From assembly GCA_937925515.1 (NCBI GenBank), contig CALALP010000048.1, forward strand, positions 1 through 44,402: a stretch of 44,402 bases of DNA. The letters are read 5' to 3'. Positions 25,689-35,206 of this stretch are shown here, in pieces (position 1 is the stretch's first letter; each line of letters opens with the position of its first letter). The notes under the pieces were generated by a model that saw only the letters and a program-made list of their open reading frames with translations, did not search any database and had not been told where the DNA came from. The stretch comes from an uncultured Lachnoanaerobaculum sp. GTDB lineage: Bacteria; Bacillota; Clostridia; Lachnospirales; Lachnospiraceae. The position numbers and the translations under genes were made by a program.

Positions 25689-26801
25689 TTATTTTTTAAG
25701 CCCTTTTATAACCTCAAATATTTCAAATACAACTTCCTTTTCTAAATCAGGATAAATAGGTAATGTTAAAACTCTTTTTGAAATATAATCTGCTACTTTA
25801 GTATCTTCAAAATTATATTTATTTTTATAGCAATCAAGAGCATTGATACAAGGATAAAAATACTTTCTTGCAAATATATTTTCTTTTGCAAGTGCATTAA
25901 ACAACTCATCTCTTGTAAAACCTGTTATTTTTTCATCTATAACAATAGGAAAATAAGCATAATTATATTTTACATTTGGGTTAATGTAGTTTAAATTAAT
26001 TCCGTCAATCTCTGACAAAAGTTTTCTGTAAAGAGTTGCTATAATTTTTCTCTTTTCAATCATTTCATCTATATGAACTAAATTACAAAGTCCCATAGCA
26101 GCCTGAAACTCATTCATTTTAGCATTTCCACCTACTAAATTCACTGTTTCCTTATCTTCAATTCCAAAGTTCTTTAAATAATCAAGCTTTTTTCGCAAAT
26201 CTAAATCCTTAGTGGTTACTGCTCCTCCCTCGATAGTATTAAAAACTTTAGTAGCATGAAAACTAAACATAGAGGCATCTCCAAAATTTGAAACATTTAC
26301 CCCCTTATAGCTTTCTCCAAAAGTATGTGCTGCATCATAAATCACTTTTAAATTATGTTTTTTTGCGATTTCCTCAATTCTTTCTACATTGCATATATTT
26401 CCATATACATGTACAGGTAGTATTGCTGCAGTATTTTTAGTTATTTTCTCTTCTATTTTTTCTACATCAATAGTATAGTCCTCCGGGTTAATATCACAAA
26501 ATACAGGCTCTAAATTATTTCTTACAATAGCATGTGTTGTAGATACAAATGTAAATGGAGTGGTAATAACTTCTCCTTTTAAATCTAAAGCTTGCAAAAG
26601 CATTTCAAGTGCAAGATGCCCATTTGTAAAAAGTATAACATTTTCAATATCTAGGTAATCTAAAAGCATACTTTCAAGTTTTTTATGCTGCGTTCCCATA
26701 TTGGTCAGCCATGCACTTTCCCATATCGGCTCAAGCATTTTAATAAATTCCTCCATTGGAGGTAAAGTCGCTTTTGTAACTAAAATCGGTTTTTCTCTCA
26801 T
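25689..26801 (-). CDS. DegT/DnrJ/EryC1/StrS sugar aminotransferase (370 aa)
   Basis: PLP-dependent aminotransferase of the nucleotide-sugar type. It has TNGHLALEMLLQAL (PLP phosphate region, ~58-71), TTPFTFVSTTHAI (~79-91), DAAHTFGESYKG (~157-168) and the catalytic Lys in SFHATKVFNTIEGG (~180-193). It transfers an amino group from glutamate to a keto-sugar nucleotide, plausibly the dTDP-4-keto-6-deoxyglucose made by RfbB in the same locus, resembling VioA/QdtB-like enzymes. Position of amination unknown. Confidence 0.9.
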   Translation of the reverse strand: MREKPILVTKATLPPMEEFIKMLEPIWESAWLTNMGTQHKKLESMLLDYLDIENVILFTNGHLALEMLLQALDLKGEVITTPFTFVSTTHAIVRNNLEPVFCDINPEDYTIDVEKIEEKITKNTAAILPVHVYGNICNVERIEEIAKKHNLKVIYDAAHTFGESYKGVNVSNFGDASMFSFHATKVFNTIEGGAVTTKDLDLRKKLDYLKNFGIEDKETVNLVGGNAKMNEFQAAMGLCNLVHIDEMIEKRKIIATLYRKLLSEIDGINLNYINPNVKYNYAYFPIVIDEKITGFTRDELFNALAKENIFARKYFYPCINALDCYKNKYNFEDTKVADYISKRVLTLPIYPDLEKEVVFEIFEVIKGLKK

Positions 26802-26802
26802 T

Positions 26803-28242
26803 TTATTTCCTTTTCCTCACAATCTCCATAATCATTCTAAAGCTTTCATTTCTAGTAATATAGGATAAAACTAGATAAACAATAATTCCTGATAATAACT
26901 GAACTAATAAGGTTTTTAGTCCATTACCTAAGCATTTCCCAATAAAAAATACTATAACTCCCATTATAGCAGAAATTATCATAGACCAAATTATATCTTT
27001 CCATTGATCAAAAATACTATAATTAAGTAATTTTTTGTTTGGGGCGGCATTTATAAATGTACATAAAAAATCTGAAAATGCCTTAAGTGCTATTAAAACC
27101 ACTGCTCCATACTGTATACCTATCACTAAAACTACAACTCCAAGTATCTTCTTTACAAACTCAAGCCCTAAAAACAAATCACTTCTACCGATTGAATTAA
27201 TTGCCTGTAAATTTGCAATGTGAATAGGCCAAAATGAATAGGCAATGCACATAAGTCTAAGAAATATAACTGCTCCACTCCATTTTTCGCCTAGCAATAA
27301 TAATATAAGATTTTCGCCAACTGCTATCATTCCAAACATCATTGGAAATACAAGATAAGAACTTATCATAACTGAATTTCTAAGCATGATTTTAACTTTT
27401 TCTTTATTATCCTGTATAGCAGAGGTTACAGGCAACATTACAGATTGGATTGCAGAACTTATATTTAAGACTATTATTTTAGGAAACTGTTCTCCACGAT
27501 TAAAATTACCTAAGGTATCATTTTCATATATCTTACCCATTACAAGCCCTTGCATATTACTAAATATTGTATCTATAAGTGAGGCAACTAAAACTTTCCA
27601 ACCAAATGAAAATAGCTTTTCAACTCTCTTAAAATCCATTACTTTCTTAGGAAACCAATCAACTAATATAAATAACATTATCATAAGTACAAAATAGTAT
27701 ATTATTTGTTGGGAAACTAACGCCCACACCTTAAAGTCTTTCATTGCTAAAAAGATACTTATAACCCCTGAAATAATGGCAGCTATAAAGGTAGCAATAA
27801 AAAGCTTTTTAAATTCCATTTTTTTTGCAATATAGGCATTTTGTATAGAAATTACTGCCCCCGGAAATACTATTATACCCATAACTTTTAAAACTTCTTC
27901 AAGTTCAGCTTTTTGATATATATTTGCGACAGTTGGAGAAAAAATAAATAATACTATATACACTATAAGTGAAGTAAAAATGCTTAAAATAAATACTGAT
28001 GAATAGTCTAAGATGTCAGTATCTTTTTTTTGAATAAGTGCAGTCGCAAAACCACTTTGCACTAAAACATTTGCAATAGTTATAAATATTGTAATAAGTG
28101 CAATACTTCTATATTCATCAGGGGTTAGAAGTCTTGCAAGAACTATTGATACAATAAATTGAACCCCTTGTGAACCTCCATTTTCAAGTAATTTCCAAAA
28201 TAAACTTGAAACAATTTTTCCTCTTGTATGTGTTTGTTCCAT
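26803..28242 (-). CDS. Lipopolysaccharide/teichuronic-acid-type flippase (479 aa)
   Basis: Polytopic protein (about 12-14 helices) of the polysaccharide-export MOP family. The characteristic N-terminus is SSLFWKLLENGGSQGVQFIV, followed by LARLLTPDEYRSIALI, as in WzxC/TuaB-type proteins. I choose the ATG at 28242, preceded by GGAG at six bases and seven bases after the previous stop; the frame is open 10 codons further into that gene. Abuts the DegT gene. Confidence 0.88.
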   Translation of the reverse strand: MEQTHTRGKIVSSLFWKLLENGGSQGVQFIVSIVLARLLTPDEYRSIALITIFITIANVLVQSGFATALIQKKDTDILDYSSVFILSIFTSLIVYIVLFIFSPTVANIYQKAELEEVLKVMGIIVFPGAVISIQNAYIAKKMEFKKLFIATFIAAIISGVISIFLAMKDFKVWALVSQQIIYYFVLMIMLFILVDWFPKKVMDFKRVEKLFSFGWKVLVASLIDTIFSNMQGLVMGKIYENDTLGNFNRGEQFPKIIVLNISSAIQSVMLPVTSAIQDNKEKVKIMLRNSVMISSYLVFPMMFGMIAVGENLILLLLGEKWSGAVIFLRLMCIAYSFWPIHIANLQAINSIGRSDLFLGLEFVKKILGVVVLVIGIQYGAVVLIALKAFSDFLCTFINAAPNKKLLNYSIFDQWKDIIWSMIISAIMGVIVFFIGKCLGNGLKTLLVQLLSGIIVYLVLSYITRNESFRMIMEIVRKRK

Positions 28243-28249
28243 AAATCTC

Positions 28250-29185
28250 CTATATATTAAACATCTGCCCAATAGTCATTGGAAATGTACTTTTATAAAA
28301 TCTATTTCTAATAATTGAGATGATTTTTTCTATTCGATTTTTTTCTTTAAGCTTTAAAAACTCTTTTACAATTTTCTTTTTGTCTTGTTTCATATCCTTA
28401 GAATAGTAATTATAAAGACTTTGTGCCTGTTTAAACATCAAATTATAATTTTCTCTAACTCTCTTTTTTTCTTTTTTGTAGTTTTTAACCCTATTTTTGA
28501 CTTCATTAAATATATTTATTTTTGAAACTCCCAAGGTATTCTTTTCATGTTGACGATAGAGTGTTAGAGTTTCTTTTATAAATGAAATCTTTCCAAGTGA
28601 ACTTGCGATAAGAGCAAACCACCAATCATGCATTATACAGTCCTTTGGCTCTTTATAAATTTCAATTAATTTCTTATTTATAAGCATTGAATTACCTGTA
28701 ATGCTATTTTCCACTAAAAGTCTATTTAAAGAATGAGAACTTACAGACGTAAGTTTTTCCATATCATTATAAATAATGTTTAAGTTTTCATCTGTAACAC
28801 TAAGATTTGAATGTACCAAAAGAGGTAGGTTTTTAGTATACTTTTTTTCAAGTTGTTTCATACGAAACATCATTTTTTCAAGTTTTTGTAAAAGCCATAC
28901 ATCATCTTGGTCTGCAAATATTATATAATCAAATTCCTTAGAATATTTTTCAAACATGCAAAAAAAGTTTCCTTTGGCACTGCCTGTTGGAAACTTATTT
29001 TTATAAAGCACTATCTTTTGAGGAAATCTAACTCTATAAGAATCTGCAACCATATAAGTATTGTCAATAGAACAGTCATCTGCAATAATAAGTTTAAAAT
29101 CTGCATAAGTTTGAGCTAAAATCGACTCTATTTGCTGTCCTATAAATTTCTCTCCATTATATGTCGCTAATAATACTCCTACCAT
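28250..29185 (-). CDS. Glycosyltransferase family 2, rhamnosyltransferase-like (311 aa)
   Basis: GT-A transferase: VGVLLATYNGEKFIGQQIESIL, ADDCSIDNT (~36-44), the metal site ADQDDVW (~91-97) and a C-terminal acidic HDWW block (~187). This pattern is common in O-antigen and capsule rhamnosyl- or galactosyltransferases. The ATG at 29185 has GGGAG five bases upstream; an in-frame start four codons earlier is less likely. Starts one base after the preceding stop. Confidence 0.85.
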   Translation of the reverse strand: MVGVLLATYNGEKFIGQQIESILAQTYADFKLIIADDCSIDNTYMVADSYRVRFPQKIVLYKNKFPTGSAKGNFFCMFEKYSKEFDYIIFADQDDVWLLQKLEKMMFRMKQLEKKYTKNLPLLVHSNLSVTDENLNIIYNDMEKLTSVSSHSLNRLLVENSITGNSMLINKKLIEIYKEPKDCIMHDWWFALIASSLGKISFIKETLTLYRQHEKNTLGVSKINIFNEVKNRVKNYKKEKKRVRENYNLMFKQAQSLYNYYSKDMKQDKKKIVKEFLKLKEKNRIEKIISIIRNRFYKSTFPMTIGQMFNI

Positions 29186-29186
29186 A

Positions 29187-30119
29187 TTATCTCCCACTTC
29201 TAAAATATCTTACAATAAGATTTATTATAACTTCAATTTCTATTATCTTAAATACTATTTTTGAAATAAATAGTTTAATTTTTCCTATTCCTAAGTATTT
29301 CTCATAATATTTTAAAGTTGACTTTTCTCTAAGTCTTTGCCTTTTTAAGACACTACTATAAGATTTTGATATGGTGGTAGAATGTCTATGAATGTAATAA
29401 TCATTTAAATATAATGCTTCCTTATAACCTGCTTTTTTTAGCTTATTTGCAATAGTAACCTCTTCTTCATAAAGAAAAATGTCTTTGTCAAATCCTCCTA
29501 CAAAAAGAAGTTTTGAAATATCGCATAAAAACAAAGAACCGGGAACTGCATCAACTCTTGCCATAGTTTTTCCCTCAAAATACTCTTTTGGATAATGTAA
29601 AAATTTTCTAAAAATTCTTCTACTTATAGGTTCTGACTCTGCCATGTCATGTATCCAATCTCTTACAGGAAATGCTAAAGGAGCTTTTAGACTACTTTCC
29701 TTTGTTCCTGCTAAATTTACAGGGTGATTTATAGGATAGTTGGGATTGACCATTTTAGCCCCAATTATAGCTAGATTAGGGTATTTCTCAAGCTTATTTA
29801 CTAATTTAGCCACTAACTCATCGCTAAATTCAGTATCGGGATTTGCAATAAGTGCAAATCTTGCCTTAAGCTTTCTATATGAATAGACTAGCCCTATATT
29901 GTTCCCCTCTCCATATCCATTGTTTTTAGTTGATTGTATAAGAATAAACTTTTCCTTATTTTTCTTTACATAGTATTTAAGCCTTATTCTTGAATCATCA
30001 GTAGAGGCATTATCCACAATAACTATTTTATCCAAATTTTTATAATTAATAATTCTTTCAAGTTGTTCTATTGTAGTATCTGCATCATTATAATTAAGAA
30101 TTATAGCTACAGTTTTCAT
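29187..30119 (-). CDS. Glycosyltransferase family 2, WbbL-like (310 aa)
   Basis: GT2 transferase: VAIILNYNDADTTIEQLERI, VDNASTDDS (~35-43), NNGYGEGNNIG (~65-75), ANPDTEF (~92-98) and DIFLYEEEVTIANKLK (~212-227) with the catalytic base region, similar to rhamnosyltransferases such as WbbL. A hydrophobic C-terminus suggests membrane association. Overlaps the GT8 gene by four bases (ATGA), indicating translational coupling. Confidence 0.86.
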   Translation of the reverse strand: MKTVAIILNYNDADTTIEQLERIINYKNLDKIVIVDNASTDDSRIRLKYYVKKNKEKFILIQSTKNNGYGEGNNIGLVYSYRKLKARFALIANPDTEFSDELVAKLVNKLEKYPNLAIIGAKMVNPNYPINHPVNLAGTKESSLKAPLAFPVRDWIHDMAESEPISRRIFRKFLHYPKEYFEGKTMARVDAVPGSLFLCDISKLLFVGGFDKDIFLYEEEVTIANKLKKAGYKEALYLNDYYIHRHSTTISKSYSSVLKRQRLREKSTLKYYEKYLGIGKIKLFISKIVFKIIEIEVIINLIVRYFRSGR

Positions 30120-31090
30120 GTCTTTTTCCTTTTTCTCTGTTTTCTTAAGTAAACTCTTGAAATCATTTTTCTAAGTCTTGGAGATATTAAGGTGGCTAAA
30201 TTTACTATATGATAAAATAACATATAAAATTCTTTGCCCTCTTCTTTTGGATAATCTCCCCATGCAGTAAAGCTGTTGTATTTTTCATATTTCTTTCTAT
30301 ATGGGTTAAAATTGCCCTTTCTCCAAGGTCTTTCATCTCCTGCAAAATGAATTATAGTCGGATTTTTCTTTGCTTTTTCAAAATCTTTTCTAGGAATAAG
30401 ACTATATATTCTATCTTGCTCTACAAGTGCATTGTAAGACCAGTATCTATAATTTGTAAAGAAATTATAAGTTGGTGGTAATATTCTTATTTCCCAGCGT
30501 AAAGCCCCATTTATGGCGTCTTGATCTGCAAAAAGGCTTACATCATTGATACTTTCATGGTATGCAAGTATTCTTTCTAAAAATTTTTTCTTTCTATAAG
30601 CACTTAAATCTATTAAAAGTACTCCTGAATTAAAATAAGGTGCATCTATATAAGTGCCTATGTCGACCTTTAATTGTTTATCTATGGTAGGTTCTAATAC
30701 TGCTCCTAATGCTTTCCCTCTAAGATTATAGTTCCAGAGTTTTTTTAGGCTTGAGCAAATTATAGTATCGCAATCTAAATAAATTACCCTTTTTATATCT
30801 TGAGGCAACATTAACCCCATAAATAATCTACCCATAACACTTATATCATAACTTCCTGTATCTATATTATAATCAAATCTATTTTTTAAATCAGAAAGTT
30901 CTAAAAATACTATCTCTCTATCATAATCCTTTACCTGTCTTGTAAGTTTTTCTTTTGACTCTTTGCTTATCCCAAAAGATAAGATAAAGATTTTTATGCT
31001 TTCAAAATCTCTGTTATTTTCTAACAAAGAAATCAAACTTGCTGCAAGATATCTTACATAATTTTCATTTGCTCCATATAATATATTCAT
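30116..31090 (-). CDS. Glycosyltransferase family 8 (324 aa)
   Basis: Retaining GT8 enzyme of the LgtC/glycogenin type: MNILYGANENYVRYLAASL, the DxD metal site in YLDCDTIIC (~106-114), NSGVLLIDL (~152-160), DQDAINGAL (~185-193) and HFAGDERPW (~254-262), the variant HxxGxxKPW donor motif. It would add glucose or galactose in alpha linkage. Its ATG overlaps the leuA stop by one base (TAATG), so the two are translationally coupled. Confidence 0.9.
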   Translation of the reverse strand: MNILYGANENYVRYLAASLISLLENNRDFESIKIFILSFGISKESKEKLTRQVKDYDREIVFLELSDLKNRFDYNIDTGSYDISVMGRLFMGLMLPQDIKRVIYLDCDTIICSSLKKLWNYNLRGKALGAVLEPTIDKQLKVDIGTYIDAPYFNSGVLLIDLSAYRKKKFLERILAYHESINDVSLFADQDAINGALRWEIRILPPTYNFFTNYRYWSYNALVEQDRIYSLIPRKDFEKAKKNPTIIHFAGDERPWRKGNFNPYRKKYEKYNSFTAWGDYPKEEGKEFYMLFYHIVNLATLISPRLRKMISRVYLRKQRKRKKT

Positions 31091-32772
31091 TATTTTTGCT
31101 CCCTTAGGAAAAACAATCTATTGACTGCTGAACACATTGCTCTTATTGTAGATCTTGTTATATTTGAGGAAATTCCTACTCCATAAGTTGCTATATTTGA
31201 TTCTCTATCTAATAGCTGAATATATGAGGCAGCTTGTACATTTGAACCTGAATTAAGCGAATGTTCTGTATAATCCAAGACTTTAAGCTTTAATCCAAGT
31301 GCATTTTCAAAGCCTACCTTTACTGCATCAATAGGTCCTCTTCCAACTCCCTCAAGTTCTTTTTCAACTCCAAACTCTTTGTAAGTCATTTTCATGAGAA
31401 TTGCATAATCATTTTCAACAAGCTCAGTATCAGTAATCTGACAAGTTAAGAAATGTATCGGTTCTTTCATAAGTATATAGTTCTTTCTAAACTCTCTATA
31501 AATCTCTTCAGGGCTTACCTCTCCTTGTAACTCGGAGATATTTTGTATAATATCTGCAAATTCCTTTTGCATTCCCTTTGGAAGTTGGAAACCGTAGAAA
31601 GATTCCAAAACAAATGCAACCCCTCCTTTTCCCGATTGTGAGTTTATACGAACAACAGGCTCATATTTTCTGCCTATATCTGCCGGATCTATAAGTAAAT
31701 ATGGAACTTCCCAATAAGGGCTTTTATTCTTTGCCATAGCATGTATTCCCTTATTGATTGCGTCTTGATGAGAACCTGAAAATGAAGTAAATACTAGCTG
31801 ACCTGCATAAGGATGTCTTGGTGCAATGATTAATTTAGTACATCGTTCATAAACTTCCATAATCTCTTTTATATCACTTAAATTAAGATTAGGGTCAATG
31901 CCTTGTGAAAACATGTTATATGCAAGAATTAACATATCTACATTTCCTGTTCTCTCTCCATTTCCAAAAAGTGTCCCCTCAACCCTTTCAGCTCCTGCCA
32001 TAAGTGAAAGCTCTGTTGCAGCAACCCCTGTTCCTCTGTCATTATGTGGGTGAACACTTAATATAACTGATTCTCTATTTTCAAGATTTTTATTCATCCA
32101 TTCTATTCTGTCTGCATAGATATTAGGTGTACTAAGTTCAACAGTAGCAGGAAGATTGATAATTACTTTTTTATCAGGGGTTGCTCCCCAAGCCTTTGTA
32201 ACCTCATTACAGACTTCAAGTGCAAAATCAAGTTCAGTTGCTGTAAAGCTTTCAGGAGAATACTCAAGTATTATATTTCCGTCATGTTTTTTGCTACATC
32301 TTTTTACTACCTCTACTGCATCTAGTGCAATCTGTTTTACTTCCTGCTTTGATTTATTAAATACAACCTTTCTTTGTAAGGTGGAAATAGGATTATATAT
32401 GTGCATAATTACATTTTTAATCCCCTTTACAGATTCAAAAGTTTTTTCTATAAGTGGTTCTCTACATTGGCTTAAAACCTGAACTTGTAAATCATCCGGA
32501 ATAAGTTTTCTTTCTACAAGTTGCCTTAAAAAATCAAATTCTATTTGTGAAGATGACGGAAAGCCGACTTCTATCTCCTTAAAACCTAACTTTAAAAGTA
32601 GATTAAACATTTCTATTTTTTCCTCTACTGACATTGGTTCTACAAGTGCTTGGTTTCCGTCCCTCAAATCAACAGAACACCATATAGGTGCTTTTTCAAT
32701 TCTTTTAAAAGGCCAAGTCCTTTGTGGAAAATCTAAAGTTTCCATTCTTTTGTATCTGCTTAAATTTTTCAT
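31090..32772 (-). CDS. leuA: 2-isopropylmalate synthase (560 aa)
   Basis: First committed enzyme of leucine synthesis: condenses acetyl-CoA with 2-ketoisovalerate. The long (type 2) form is complete: catalytic TIM barrel with SVDLRDGNQAL (~33-43), GFKEIEVGFPSSSQ, HPHNDRGTG (metal-binding His pair, ~242-250) and FGNGERTGN, then a C-terminal regulatory domain (~430-560) that usually binds leucine. It carries TAGGAGG just before the ATG. Other leu genes are absent; it lies between glmM (42 bases upstream) and a GT8 gene, inside a glycan operon. Confidence 0.95.
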   Translation of the reverse strand: MKNLSRYKRMETLDFPQRTWPFKRIEKAPIWCSVDLRDGNQALVEPMSVEEKIEMFNLLLKLGFKEIEVGFPSSSQIEFDFLRQLVERKLIPDDLQVQVLSQCREPLIEKTFESVKGIKNVIMHIYNPISTLQRKVVFNKSKQEVKQIALDAVEVVKRCSKKHDGNIILEYSPESFTATELDFALEVCNEVTKAWGATPDKKVIINLPATVELSTPNIYADRIEWMNKNLENRESVILSVHPHNDRGTGVAATELSLMAGAERVEGTLFGNGERTGNVDMLILAYNMFSQGIDPNLNLSDIKEIMEVYERCTKLIIAPRHPYAGQLVFTSFSGSHQDAINKGIHAMAKNKSPYWEVPYLLIDPADIGRKYEPVVRINSQSGKGGVAFVLESFYGFQLPKGMQKEFADIIQNISELQGEVSPEEIYREFRKNYILMKEPIHFLTCQITDTELVENDYAILMKMTYKEFGVEKELEGVGRGPIDAVKVGFENALGLKLKVLDYTEHSLNSGSNVQAASYIQLLDRESNIATYGVGISSNITRSTIRAMCSAVNRLFFLREQK

Positions 32773-32814
32773 ATTTCCTCCTAACCTTACACATATTACT
32801 ATAAGCTGAGCGAC

Positions 32815-34170
32815 TTATAAAAGTAATTTCCTTAATTTCATAACTTCTATTACTGAATCAACACACTCCTCACACTCTTTTTTACTACCTGCCTCAACCA
32901 TAACTCTAACTAGGGGCTCAGTACCACTTGCCCTTAAAAGTATTCTACCGTTTTCTCCAAGTTTTTTTGAAACTCTCTCAACTTCCTTTAGTACTTCCTC
33001 GTCTTTTTGTGCTATTTCCTTATCGATAACTTTAACATTTTTAAGCACTTGAGGGTACACTTTATAACCTGAAACTAATTTTGAAAGTTTCTCCTTTGAT
33101 TCAAGCATTACCTCCATAACTTTTAAAGAAGTAAGTATTCCGTCCCCTGTTGTAGCATGTTTTGAAAATATAATATGCCCTGACTGTTCGCCTCCAAGGC
33201 AATGTCCATTGTTTACCATATTTTCATAAACAAATCTATCTCCTACTGCTGTCTTTTCATACTTAATATTTTCTTTATCAAATGCCTTATAAAGCCCAAA
33301 ATTTGACATAATAGTTGTTACAACAGTATTATTATAAAGACTATTGTTATCTCTTAAATATTTTCCACAAATATAGAGTATAGCATCTCCGTCAACTACA
33401 TTTGCATTTTCATCTACTGCTATACATCTGTCTGCATCTCCGTCATACGCAAAACCTACATCGCAACCTGTTTGTTTTACATAATCGCATAACTTTTCAA
33501 TATGTGTTGAGCCACAATCTTTATTTATATTCAAACCATTTGGGTTATTATTTATAACAAATGTATCTGCCCCAAGTGAATCAAATACATTTTTTGCAAT
33601 GGTAAATGCTGAACCGTTTGAGCAATCAAGTGCAACCTTTACATTTTTAAATGACCTTGTAGCTATTGAAATAAGATAACCTATATATCTATTTCTACCT
33701 GCTGAGTAATCCTGCGTTTTTCCTATAAATTCTCTTTTTGCCAGAGGTATATCTGTAATTACACCGTCAATATAATCCTCTATTAAATTTGTAACTTTGT
33801 CCTCAAGTTTTTCGCCATTTCCATTTAATATTTTTATTCCATTGTCATAAAAAGGATTATGGCTTGCACTAATCATAATACCACAATCAAAGTCTTCAGT
33901 TCTTACTACATAAGACACACTTGGAGTGGTCGTAACATGCAAAAGATAAACGTCAGCCCCTGATGCTGTAAGTCCTGCCACTAAAGAATACTCAAACATA
34001 TAACTTGATAATCTAGTATCCTTACCTATGACAACCCTACATTTACTACCTGATTTAGGATTTTTTCCATAATAATATCCTATAAATCTTCCTACTTTAT
34101 AAGCATGCTCAACCGTAAGGTCTACATTTGCCTCTCCTCTAAAACCGTCTGTTCCAAAATATTTGCCCAT
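32815..34170 (-). CDS. glmM: Phosphoglucosamine mutase (451 aa)
   Basis: Alpha-D-phosphohexomutase of GlmM type, interconverting glucosamine-6- and -1-phosphate for UDP-GlcNAc synthesis. It starts KYFGTDGFRGEAN; the phosphoserine loop is ISASHNPFYDNG (~98-109), the metal loop DGDADRC (~240-246), the sugar loop GEQSGHI (~325-331) and the phosphate loop RASGTEPLVRVM near the C-terminus. The GTDGFRG and GEQSGH motifs favour GlmM over phosphomannomutase. It links the locus to peptidoglycan and amino-sugar precursors. Confidence 0.92.
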   Translation of the reverse strand: MGKYFGTDGFRGEANVDLTVEHAYKVGRFIGYYYGKNPKSGSKCRVVIGKDTRLSSYMFEYSLVAGLTASGADVYLLHVTTTPSVSYVVRTEDFDCGIMISASHNPFYDNGIKILNGNGEKLEDKVTNLIEDYIDGVITDIPLAKREFIGKTQDYSAGRNRYIGYLISIATRSFKNVKVALDCSNGSAFTIAKNVFDSLGADTFVINNNPNGLNINKDCGSTHIEKLCDYVKQTGCDVGFAYDGDADRCIAVDENANVVDGDAILYICGKYLRDNNSLYNNTVVTTIMSNFGLYKAFDKENIKYEKTAVGDRFVYENMVNNGHCLGGEQSGHIIFSKHATTGDGILTSLKVMEVMLESKEKLSKLVSGYKVYPQVLKNVKVIDKEIAQKDEEVLKEVERVSKKLGENGRILLRASGTEPLVRVMVEAGSKKECEECVDSVIEVMKLRKLLL

Positions 34171-34191
34171 ACTAAACCTTTCTAAAAATGT

Positions 34192-35046
34192 TTACTGAAT
34201 TTCTAAAAGATACCTGCCAAGTGCGTCCTGCCACTTTGGTAAGTGCTTAAAACCGTTTTCATCAAGCTTTGACTTATCCATTCTGCTATTATAAGGCCTT
34301 TTTGCCTTAACAGGAAATTGTGTAGAATCCACAGGAATAACTTTTACATCAAGTTTTGCCTGCCTAAATATTTCACAAGCAAACTCATACCATGAGCAAA
34401 GCCCCTCATTTGTAGCATGATATTTTCCATACTTATCAGTTACTATCATATCACTAAGAAGTACAGCTAAATCGGCAGTATATGTAGGTGAACCTATCTG
34501 ATCATTTACAACCTTTAATTCATCTCTTTCTTTTCCTAGCCTTAACATGGTCTTTATAAAATTATTTCCACCCTTTCCAAATACCCAAGAAATTCTAACT
34601 ATAAAGTATCTCTTACAGAACTTTTCAACTGCAACCTCTCCGTCGTATTTTGTTTTTCCATAGACATTAAGTGGTGCCGCCTTATCATCAGGTTGCCAAG
34701 GTCTTTCTCCCTGTCCGTCAAATATATAATCTGTACTTATATACATAAGTTTAATGTCTAAATCTGCACACACCTTTGCAATATACTCTGTTCCTTTTGC
34801 ATTTATTTTCTCTGCAAGTTCAGGTTCATCTTCTGCTCTATCAACAGCAGTATATGCAGCACAATGTATACAGGCATCCAGCTTTTTTTCTTTATTTAAC
34901 TTACTTATTACTTCAATACAATCTTTTTCATTGGTTATATCTAATTCATCAATATCAATACCAACTGCCTCAATACCTCTTTTTGTAAGTTCCTTTACTA
35001 AATCACTTCCAAGTTGCCCCTTTGCTCCGGTAATTAAAACTCTCAT
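34192..35046 (-). CDS. rfbD: dTDP-4-dehydrorhamnose reductase (284 aa)
   Basis: Last enzyme of dTDP-L-rhamnose synthesis, reducing dTDP-4-keto-L-rhamnose with NAD(P)H. Short-chain dehydrogenase fold: GAKGQLGSDL (~7-16), STDYIFDG (~103-110), the catalytic Tyr-x3-Lys in NVYGKTKYDGE (~127-137) and RISWVFG. An AGGAGG site precedes the ATG. It is separated from rfbB by a 422-base gap containing a family B element, so the two may not share a transcript unless there is read-through. Confidence 0.93.
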   Translation of the reverse strand: MRVLITGAKGQLGSDLVKELTKRGIEAVGIDIDELDITNEKDCIEVISKLNKEKKLDACIHCAAYTAVDRAEDEPELAEKINAKGTEYIAKVCADLDIKLMYISTDYIFDGQGERPWQPDDKAAPLNVYGKTKYDGEVAVEKFCKRYFIVRISWVFGKGGNNFIKTMLRLGKERDELKVVNDQIGSPTYTADLAVLLSDMIVTDKYGKYHATNEGLCSWYEFACEIFRQAKLDVKVIPVDSTQFPVKAKRPYNSRMDKSKLDENGFKHLPKWQDALGRYLLEIQ

Positions 35047-35206
35047 ACTACCTCCTTAAAACTTGCAGATTAATAATCTGCTCTAGCATTTTAAAATATC
35101 TTTTTGTTTTAAATGTGTTTATTTGTAAATGTAGGCACACTAAATACTATTTTTATCCTATAACATAACAATAACAAACATGTATCAATCTAAATAATTA
35201 TTTTTA
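35047..35206. promoter_or_regulatory. Leader of rfbD with hairpin
   Basis: Contains the perfect inverted repeat GCAGAT-TAATA-ATCTGC at 35065-35081, just upstream of the rfbD ribosome site, where it could affect translation or mRNA stability. A possible but weak promoter (TTGTTA, 16 bases, TAGTAT on the minus strand) lies near 35135-35162. Otherwise AT-rich, with no gene. Confidence 0.35.

Noticed and set aside
32773..32814. T-box or leucine attenuator in front of leuA
   Set aside because: Only 42 bases separate glmM and leuA, too short for either, and no leucine-rich leader peptide is seen.
34776..34988. Plus-strand frames opposite rfbD
   Set aside because: Low-complexity translations opposite a well-conserved gene, with no start signals.
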